Under the pieces are notes generated by a model. That model was not told where the DNA came from. It did no database searches and worked only from the letters and a program-made list of their open reading frames with translations. A DNA stretch of 10,224 nucleotides. It comes from Pseudomonadota bacterium. Its GTDB lineage: Bacteria; Pseudomonadota; Gammaproteobacteria; Burkholderiales; Gallionellaceae. Position 1 is the first letter of the stretch; every line of letters starts with the position of its first letter. Positions 5,454 to 10,224 of the stretch are shown here, in pieces. The stretch spans positions 1 to 10,224 of the forward strand of contig JAJZUH010000063.1 of NCBI GenBank assembly GCA_021847165.1, read 5' to 3'. Position numbers and translations under genes: made by a program.

Positions 5454-5942
5454 TTATGCGTCTTCCTGATCCAGATTGAAGGCCTTGTGCAGTACTCGCA
5501 CGGCCAGTTCCAGATATTTCTCGTCGATGACCACGGAAATCTTGATTTCGGAGGTGGAAATCATCTGGATATTGATGCCTTCCTCGGCCAGGGTGCGGAA
5601 CATCTTGCTGGCGATGCCCACGTGCGAACGCATACCGACACCGACCACGGAAACCTTGGCGGTCTTGTTGTCGCCGATGACGTCGCGTGCGCCGATATGC
5701 GGCTGTACCTTGTTCTTCAGGATGTCCATCGCCTTGTTGAACTCGTTGCGATGCACGGTGAAGGAGAAGTCGGTGGAACCATCCACACCGACGTTCTGGA
5801 TGATCATGTCCACGTCGATGTTCGCCTCGCTCACCGGGCCGAGAATCTGGTAGGCGATACCGGGCTTGTCCGGCACGCCGCGCACGGTGATTTTTGCCTC
5901 GTCGCGGTTGAACGCGATGCCTGAAATGATTGCCTGTTCCAT
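5454..5942 (-). CDS. Probable aspartokinase beta subunit from an internal start in lysC
   Basis: In frame within lysC, the ATG of Met249 (5942-5940) is preceded by GAGGAAGG (5957-5950) with seven bases between, a better ribosome binding site than that of the full-length GTG start. The product would be 162 residues, made of the two ACT regulatory domains only. In Corynebacterium and Bacillus aspartokinases an internal start at nearly the same place (about residue 250) gives the beta subunit of an alpha2beta2 enzyme. The same arrangement here is inference from the site and its position at the domain boundary. Confidence 0.5.
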   Translation of the reverse strand: MEQAIISGIAFNRDEAKITVRGVPDKPGIAYQILGPVSEANIDVDMIIQNVGVDGSTDFSFTVHRNEFNKAMDILKNKVQPHIGARDVIGDNKTAKVSVVGVGMRSHVGIASKMFRTLAEEGINIQMISTSEIKISVVIDEKYLELAVRVLHKAFNLDQEDA

Positions 5943-6686
5943 TTTATTGCCTTCCTCGAACGTGATCAGCGTGCCTTCGCCCTCTTCCGCAAAGCTGGAG
6001 AGCACACGCAGTTTGACTTTATATTTGCCGGCGAACTCGACCGAGCGGATCTGCAGCACCTTGGACCCCAGGCTCGCCATTTCCAGCATCTCTTCGAAGG
6101 TGATGCTCTTCAGGCGGCGCGCTTCTGGCACCATGCGCGGGTCGGTGGTATAGACGCCGTCAACATCGGTGTAGATCTGGCATTCGTCGGCACGCAGTGC
6201 AGCTGCGATGGCAACCCCGGTGGTATCCGAACCGCCGCGCCCCAACGTGGTGATATTGCCGGCTTCGTCCATGCCCTGGAAACCCGCCACCACGACCACG
6301 CTGCCGCTGGCCAGGTCGGCACGGATGTTCTGTTCGTCGATGCTGAGGATGCGCGCTTTGGTGAAAGAGCTGTCGGTGAGGATTTTGACCTGCGCACCGG
6401 TATAGCTCTTGGCTTCCAGCCCGATCTCCTTCAACGCCATCGCCAGCAGGCCGATGGTCACTTGCTCGCCGGTGGAGATGACCACATCCAGTTCGCGCGG
6501 ATCGGGGTGTTTCTGGATCTCATGGGCCAGATGGATCAGGCGATTGGTCTCGCCGCTCATCGCGGAAACGACCACCACGACCTGATGTCCCTGTGCCTTG
6601 TATTTTGCTACGCGTTGAGCGACATTCTTGATGCGCTCCGGACTCCCGACAGAAGTGCCGCCGTATTTCTGAACTATCAATGCCAC
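5454..6686 (-). CDS. lysC: Aspartokinase (aspartate kinase, ACT-regulated)
   Basis: A 410-residue aspartate kinase that phosphorylates L-aspartate with ATP, the first step to lysine, threonine, methionine and diaminopimelate. The kinase domain covers about residues 1-235: KYGGTSVG at 7-14, VVVVSAMSGETNRL at 37-50, STGEQVTIGLL at 71-81, and TTLGRGGSDTT at 146-156 with YTDVDGVYTTDPR (172-184). Two ACT domains follow (about 253-330 and 340-410), including PDKPGIA (272-278) and MISTSEIKISV (375-385), the usual site of lysine/threonine feedback control. Length is standard for the monofunctional two-ACT class. The start is GTG with only a weak upstream ribosome binding site; KYGG near the N-terminus confirms it. 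A strong internal start lies at Met249. It is divergent from recJ and followed by tRNA-Ser after 45 bases. Confidence 0.97.
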   Translation of the reverse strand: MALIVQKYGGTSVGSPERIKNVAQRVAKYKAQGHQVVVVVSAMSGETNRLIHLAHEIQKHPDPRELDVVISTGEQVTIGLLAMALKEIGLEAKSYTGAQVKILTDSSFTKARILSIDEQNIRADLASGSVVVVAGFQGMDEAGNITTLGRGGSDTTGVAIAAALRADECQIYTDVDGVYTTDPRMVPEARRLKSITFEEMLEMASLGSKVLQIRSVEFAGKYKVKLRVLSSFAEEGEGTLITFEEGNKMEQAIISGIAFNRDEAKITVRGVPDKPGIAYQILGPVSEANIDVDMIIQNVGVDGSTDFSFTVHRNEFNKAMDILKNKVQPHIGARDVIGDNKTAKVSVVGVGMRSHVGIASKMFRTLAEEGINIQMISTSEIKISVVIDEKYLELAVRVLHKAFNLDQEDA

Positions 6687-6718
6687 AATATGCCTGCGCC
6701 GTTTTTAAAGTGGGCGGC

Positions 6719-6724
6719 ATTCTA
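6719..6724 (-). promoter_or_regulatory. Possible -10 box for lysC
   Basis: TAGAAT on the minus strand lies 32 bases before the lysC GTG, which would give a leader of about 25 bases. No good -35 hexamer is seen at 16-18 bases, so support is weak. It lies in the 105-base divergent lysC/recJ region. Confidence 0.3.
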
Positions 6725-6756
6725 CCCGAACTGGCATCAAAAAACGATTACCCCTC

Positions 6757-6765
6757 TGCTAAACT
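6757..6765 (+). promoter_or_regulatory. Possible extended -10 promoter for recJ
   Basis: TGCTAAACT matches the extended -10 form TGnTAnnnT, with no clear -35 box. The transcript would begin near 6772, about 20 bases before the recJ ATG. The downstream leader has no recognisable ribosome binding site. Confidence 0.35.
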
Positions 6766-6791
6766 GTGACAAAACCCGATACCCCCTCCCG

Positions 6792-8483
6792 ATGAGCAAG
6801 ATCGCCCAACGCAGCTACCCCGCGGACATCGCAGCACAACTGGCCGAAACCGGCATCCCCCCTTTGCTGGCGCGCATTTACGCGGCGCGCGGCATCGGCG
6901 AAGCGGCACAACTGGATACCGATATCAAGCGCCTGTTGCCGTTCTCTCTGCTGAAGAACGCAGAAACCATGGCAGACTTGCTGGCCGATGCCATCGCGGC
7001 ACAGAAGAAGCTATTGATCGTGGCCGATTACGATGCCGACGGCGCCACGGCCTGTGCCGTTGCCATGCGCGGCCTGAGTGCACTCGGCGCCAGGGTGGAT
7101 TTCATCGTGCCCAACCGTTTCGAGTACGGCTATGGCCTGACACCGGAGATCGTGCGTCTGGCCAAACGTTCCGAGCCGGATATCCTTCTCACCGTGGACA
7201 ACGGCATCGCCAGCGTGGACGGCGTGGCCGAAGCCGCTCGACTTGGCATGCAAGTGCTGGTGACCGACCATCATTTGCCCGGCGATACGTTGCCGGACGC
7301 ATTGTGCATCGTGAATCCCAACCAGCCAGGCTGCACTTTTCCCAGCAAGCATCTGGCGGGCGTGGGAGTAATGTTCTACGTATTGATGGCCCTGCGGGCC
7401 GCATTGCGCAAGCGCGGCGCATTCGCCAGCGGGAACGAACCCAATCTCGGCAACCTGCTTGACCTTGTCGCACTCGGCACGGTCGCGGATGTGGTCAGGC
7501 TGGACGACAACAACCGCATCCTGGTACAGCAGGGACTGCAGCGTATCCGCGCCGGACGCAGCTGTGCCGGCATTCGGGCTCTATTGCGTGTGGCGCGCAG
7601 ACCGGCTGCGCAGGCATCGGCCTACGAACTGGGCTTCATCGTCGGCCCGCGCCTGAATGCGGCGGGGCGGCTGGAAGACATGAGTCTCGGCATCCGCTGC
7701 CTGTTGACCGACGACGACACGGAAGCGGGCGAAATCGCTGCCAGGCTGGATGCGCTGAACCATGAGCGCCGCAGCATCGAAGCCGACATGCAGGACAGCG
7801 CGCTGTCCACGCTCGATGCCTTCGATCCGGCAGACGATTTCTCGCTTGCGTTGTTCAATGAGGATTGGCATCAGGGCGTGATCGGCATCCTCGCCTCGCG
7901 CCTCAAGGACAAATTCCACCGCCCGGTGATCGCCTTCGCCCGCGCACAGACGGGCGAACTCAAGGGTTCCGGGCGCAGCATCGCCGGACTGCACCTGCGC
8001 GACGCGCTCGATCTGATCTCCAAACGCCATCCGCAGCTGATCCAGAAATTCGGCGGCCATGCAATGGCGGCGGGCCTGAGTATCCGCGAGCAGCATCTTG
8101 CCGATTTTCGCCTCGCCTTCGAGGCTGTTGCACGGGAGTTGCTCGACGCAGAGGCGTTAGTCAAGACCATCGCAACCGATGGTACGCTCGATGCGATGGA
8201 GTTCTCTTTAAGCATCGCACGCGGCCTGCAACGACAGGTATGGGGGCAAGGCTTTCCCGAACCGCTGTTCGAAGGGGATTTCCGCGTGCAGACGCAACGC
8301 GTGGTCGGCGAGAAACACCTCAAGCTCAAACTGTCGTCTCCCGCCGGGAGTTTCGATGCCATCCGTTTCTTTTCCGCCGAGCCGGCACCGGATGCCATCC
8401 ATGCGGTGTATAGTCTGAGCGTCAATGAATACAATGGCAGCGAGACCTTGCAGCTGATCGTGCGCCACTGGACAGGAGAGTGA
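6792..8483 (+). CDS. recJ: Single-stranded-DNA-specific exonuclease RecJ
   Basis: A 563-residue DHH-family 5'-3' single-strand DNA exonuclease acting in RecF-pathway recombination, base excision and mismatch repair; E. coli RecJ is 577 residues. Motif I is IVADYDADGAT (76-86, metal ligands Asp79, Asp81, Asp83), followed by TVDNGIAS (134-141, Asp136) and VTDHH (157-161), which names the family, and VALGTVADVVRL (226-237). The DHHA1 half has NEDWHQGVIGILASRL (356-371), GSGRSIAGLHLRDAL (392-406) and FGGHAMAAG (420-428). The C-terminal OB-like domain ends in ETLQLIVRHW. The frame is open upstream to 6462, but that part overlaps lysC in antisense and has no RecJ character, so the ATG at 6792 is chosen despite a poor ribosome binding site. 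It is separated from the next gene by four bases. Confidence 0.97.
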   Translation: MSKIAQRSYPADIAAQLAETGIPPLLARIYAARGIGEAAQLDTDIKRLLPFSLLKNAETMADLLADAIAAQKKLLIVADYDADGATACAVAMRGLSALGARVDFIVPNRFEYGYGLTPEIVRLAKRSEPDILLTVDNGIASVDGVAEAARLGMQVLVTDHHLPGDTLPDALCIVNPNQPGCTFPSKHLAGVGVMFYVLMALRAALRKRGAFASGNEPNLGNLLDLVALGTVADVVRLDDNNRILVQQGLQRIRAGRSCAGIRALLRVARRPAAQASAYELGFIVGPRLNAAGRLEDMSLGIRCLLTDDDTEAGEIAARLDALNHERRSIEADMQDSALSTLDAFDPADDFSLALFNEDWHQGVIGILASRLKDKFHRPVIAFARAQTGELKGSGRSIAGLHLRDALDLISKRHPQLIQKFGGHAMAAGLSIREQHLADFRLAFEAVARELLDAEALVKTIATDGTLDAMEFSLSIARGLQRQVWGQGFPEPLFEGDFRVQTQRVVGEKHLKLKLSSPAGSFDAIRFFSAEPAPDAIHAVYSLSVNEYNGSETLQLIVRHWTGE

Positions 8484-8487
8484 GAGC

Positions 8488-9750
8488 GTGGAATCTGTTC
8501 TATTGCAAAACAACGGCATCGAGGCATTGCCGCAATTCCTGACCAGCCTGGCCATCGGCCTGCTCATCGGCCTTGAGCGCGAGCGCACTCCTTCAGCCAA
8601 AGCGGGGCTGCGAACCTTTGCCCTGGTCGCCGTGCTCGGCACCCTGCTAGCCATGCTTTCTGCCAGGCTCGGCTCTCCCTGGCTGGTGATCGCAGGCCTG
8701 CTTGCCGTGGCAGGCATGATCGTCGCCGCCTATATCAACACCCCCACCGAAGAGAACGACCCCGGCACCACCACCGTGGTCGCCTTGCTGCTGAGTTACG
8801 GCCTGGGCGTGCTGATCTGGTTCGGGCTTTCCACGCTTGCCGTGATGCTGGCGATCGGCATCACCACCCTGCTCTACTTCAAGCCTGAATTGCGCGGCTT
8901 TACGCAACGGCTGACGCGCCGCGACCTGGTTGCCGTGCTGCAATTTTCGGTGCTCACGTTCATCGTCCTGCCCATCCTCCCGAACCAGGACTACGGCCCC
9001 TATAATGCATTCAATCCCCACCAGGCCTGGCTGATGGTGGTACTCATCTCCGGCATCAGCCTCGCCGGCTATGCCGCGCTGCATATGGTGGGAACGCGGT
9101 ACGGTGCGCCATTGCTGGGCTTCCTCGGCGGCCTGGTGTCGAGTACCGCCACCACCATGATCTATGCCAAGCACGGCAAGGCCAACCAGGCGATGACCAA
9201 CATCGCTGCCGCAGTGATCGTGATCGCCAGCGTGGTGGTTTTGCTGCGCCTGCTGGTCGTCAGTTCGGTCGTGGCATACGGGACCCTGCCGGGTCTGGCG
9301 CCGTTATTCGCCGGCGGATTGATCGCCGGCCTGGCGGTCTCTCTCTATACCTGGCACAAGGCCAGCAAGGTGACCGAGCTCTATATTCCGGAAACTTCGA
9401 ATCCGGCCGAACTGCATTCGGCCGTCGGCTTCGGCCTGTTGTATGTCGCGGTACTGCTGGGTTCCGCCTGGATGGCCGACCTGGCTGGCAGCCAGGGCTT
9501 GTACGCCGTGGCACTGGTGTCCGGCCTGACCGATGTCGACGCCATCACGCTGTCCAGCCTGCGCCTGTTCAACCTCGGCCAGCTGAGCGAGCAACAGACC
9601 GTCACCGCGATCGCCATCGCCTTCCTGTCCAATGTCGCCTTCAAGTTCGGCATGGTCGTCTTTATCGGTGGCCGGACATTGGCAAAACCAGTCGCCATCG
9701 GCTTCGGCGCCATCGCCTGCGGCATCCTGTTCGGCCTGTTGTTCCGCTAG
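8488..9750 (+). CDS. MgtC/DUF4010-type integral membrane protein
   Basis: A 420-residue membrane protein with about a dozen hydrophobic segments. The N-terminal part (about 15-135) is MgtC-like: GLLIGLERER (24-33), then AGLRTFALVAVLGTL (39-53), and an acidic loop TPTEENDPGTTT (85-96). The C-terminal part (about 185-415) matches the DUF4010 type, with GGLVSSTATT (214-223) and SGLTDVDAITL (345-355); these Ser/Thr/Asp-rich turns inside hydrophobic segments are its most conserved features. MgtC-family proteins are linked to survival in low magnesium and to control of the F-ATPase, but proteins of this longer type have no established function. The GTG start lies four bases after the recJ stop, and the GGAG preceding it is inside the end of recJ, so translation is probably coupled. 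The next TAG is 73 bases before prfB. Its relation to recJ is likely positional only. Confidence 0.88.
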   Translation: MESVLLQNNGIEALPQFLTSLAIGLLIGLERERTPSAKAGLRTFALVAVLGTLLAMLSARLGSPWLVIAGLLAVAGMIVAAYINTPTEENDPGTTTVVALLLSYGLGVLIWFGLSTLAVMLAIGITTLLYFKPELRGFTQRLTRRDLVAVLQFSVLTFIVLPILPNQDYGPYNAFNPHQAWLMVVLISGISLAGYAALHMVGTRYGAPLLGFLGGLVSSTATTMIYAKHGKANQAMTNIAAAVIVIASVVVLLRLLVVSSVVAYGTLPGLAPLFAGGLIAGLAVSLYTWHKASKVTELYIPETSNPAELHSAVGFGLLYVAVLLGSAWMADLAGSQGLYAVALVSGLTDVDAITLSSLRLFNLGQLSEQQTVTAIAIAFLSNVAFKFGMVVFIGGRTLAKPVAIGFGAIACGILFGLLFR

Positions 9751-9782
9751 CCCTTCGGCTCCATTGGTAAGCTCAAGACGTG

Positions 9783-9788
9783 TATAAT
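9783..9788 (+). promoter_or_regulatory. Likely -10 box of prfB
   Basis: A perfect TATAAT followed by CGCGCC, a GC-rich discriminator. No convincing -35 hexamer is found 16-18 bases upstream. Transcription would start near 9795, about 29 bases before the prfB ATG. This implies prfB is expressed independently of recJ and the membrane-protein gene. Confidence 0.5.
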
Positions 9789-9823
9789 CGCGCCCTTTCA
9801 AAGCAGCGATAAAACATACAAAA

Positions 9824-10224
9824 ATGGAAGCCGAACAACTCAACGCCCTCTCTCACTCCCTGCAGGATTTACGCAACCGCAGCAACGAGTTACGGAGGTA
9901 TCTTTGACTTCGACAGCAAGCAGGAACGCTTAGCCGAAGTCAACCAGCTCGCCGAGGATCCGGCTATCTGGAACGATGCGAAACGCGCTCAGGAATTGGG
10001 CCGCGAACGCAAGCTGCTGGAAGATGTGGTGCTCGGCCTGACCGAGATAGGCCAGAACCTCGACGATGCCGCCGAATTGTTCGAGATGGCGCAGGCCGAG
10101 AACGACGATGACAGCCTGCAGAGCATCGCCGCCGACGTGCAGGACATCGAGAAGCGCGTCGCTGCGCTCGAATTCCGCCGCATGTTCTCCAACCCGGCCG
10201 ACCCGAACAACTGCTTCATCGACA
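9824..10224 (+). CDS. prfB: Peptide chain release factor 2, N-terminal part, with programmed +1 frameshift
   Basis: Release factor 2 recognises UGA and UAA and releases the finished peptide. The first 27 codons (MEAEQLNALSHSLQDLRNRS, then NELRRYL) end at an in-frame TGA (9905-9907). Skipping the T at 9905 gives LDFDSKQERLAEVNQLAEDP and the standard RF2 domain 1 helices (IWNDAKRAQELGRERKLLED, then VVLGLTEIGQNLDDAAELFE), open to the window edge at NNCFID. About 133 residues of an expected 365 or so are visible; the SPF and GGQ motifs lie beyond the edge. In many bacteria recJ is followed by prfB and lysS. Here one membrane-protein gene separates recJ from prfB. The upstream ribosome binding site is weak. 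Confidence 0.97.
9892..9908 (+). promoter_or_regulatory. prfB +1 programmed frameshift site
   Basis: ACGGAGGTATCTTTGAC: a Shine-Dalgarno-like GGAGG, a three-base spacer (TAT), the slippery CTT codon, then TGA followed by C, a poor termination context. When RF2 is scarce the ribosome slips forward at CTT and reads GAC, so RF2 regulates its own synthesis. The common form is AGGGGGTATCTTTGAC; here the two codons before TAT are CGG AGG, encoding Arg-Arg instead of Arg-Gly, yet the internal Shine-Dalgarno is kept. Confidence 0.95.

Noticed and set aside
6462..6791. 110-codon N-terminal extension of RecJ
   Set aside because: It overlaps lysC in antisense and the divergent promoter region; RecJ similarity begins only at the ATG at 6792.

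Overview
The window looks like the chromosome of a Betaproteobacterium, moderately GC-rich and perhaps from the Nitrosomonadales/Gallionellaceae range. This rests on protein character, on the lysC, recJ and prfB housekeeping genes with recJ and prfB close together, and on the tRNA-Ser/tRNA-Arg pair. The exact taxon is inference. Everything left of about 6690 is transcribed leftwards (minus strand) and everything right of about 6790 rightwards, so 6687-6791 is a divergent promoter region.

Right part, core genome: recJ (single-strand DNA exonuclease) is followed after 4 bases by a MgtC/DUF4010-type membrane protein, then by prfB (release factor 2). prfB carries the classical +1 programmed frameshift and runs off the right edge. 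To the left of the divergent region, lysC (aspartokinase) is followed by tRNA-Ser(GCT) and tRNA-Arg(ACG). The tRNAs have their own sigma70-like promoter just after the lysC stop and a strong hairpin/T-run terminator. lysC also has a convincing internal ribosome binding site and ATG at the start of its ACT-domain half, suggesting a separate beta subunit.

Left part, accessory-looking: beyond the tRNA terminator lie a 400-base gene-poor stretch, a stand-alone EAL cyclic-di-GMP phosphodiesterase with a complete active site, and an ArsP/DUF318-type permease with a CxxCxCC cluster. After these comes a leftward gene set: a small ArsR-family repressor, an Old Yellow Enzyme-family ene-reductase, a short-chain dehydrogenase and a beta-hydroxyacid dehydrogenase cut by the left edge. 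The arsR promoter (TTGTAT-17-TATATT) is overlapped by a perfect 9-6-9 inverted repeat, an obvious candidate autoregulatory operator.

The most interesting reading is that this last group is one regulated unit of three nicotinamide- or flavin-dependent reductases, controlled by an ArsR protein with a single cysteine where arsenic sensors have several. This would suit sensing and reduction of reactive electrophiles (enones, carbonyls, semialdehydes). That function is inference; gene order, families, promoter and operator are seen in the sequence. No CRISPR array, insertion sequence or phage gene was seen.
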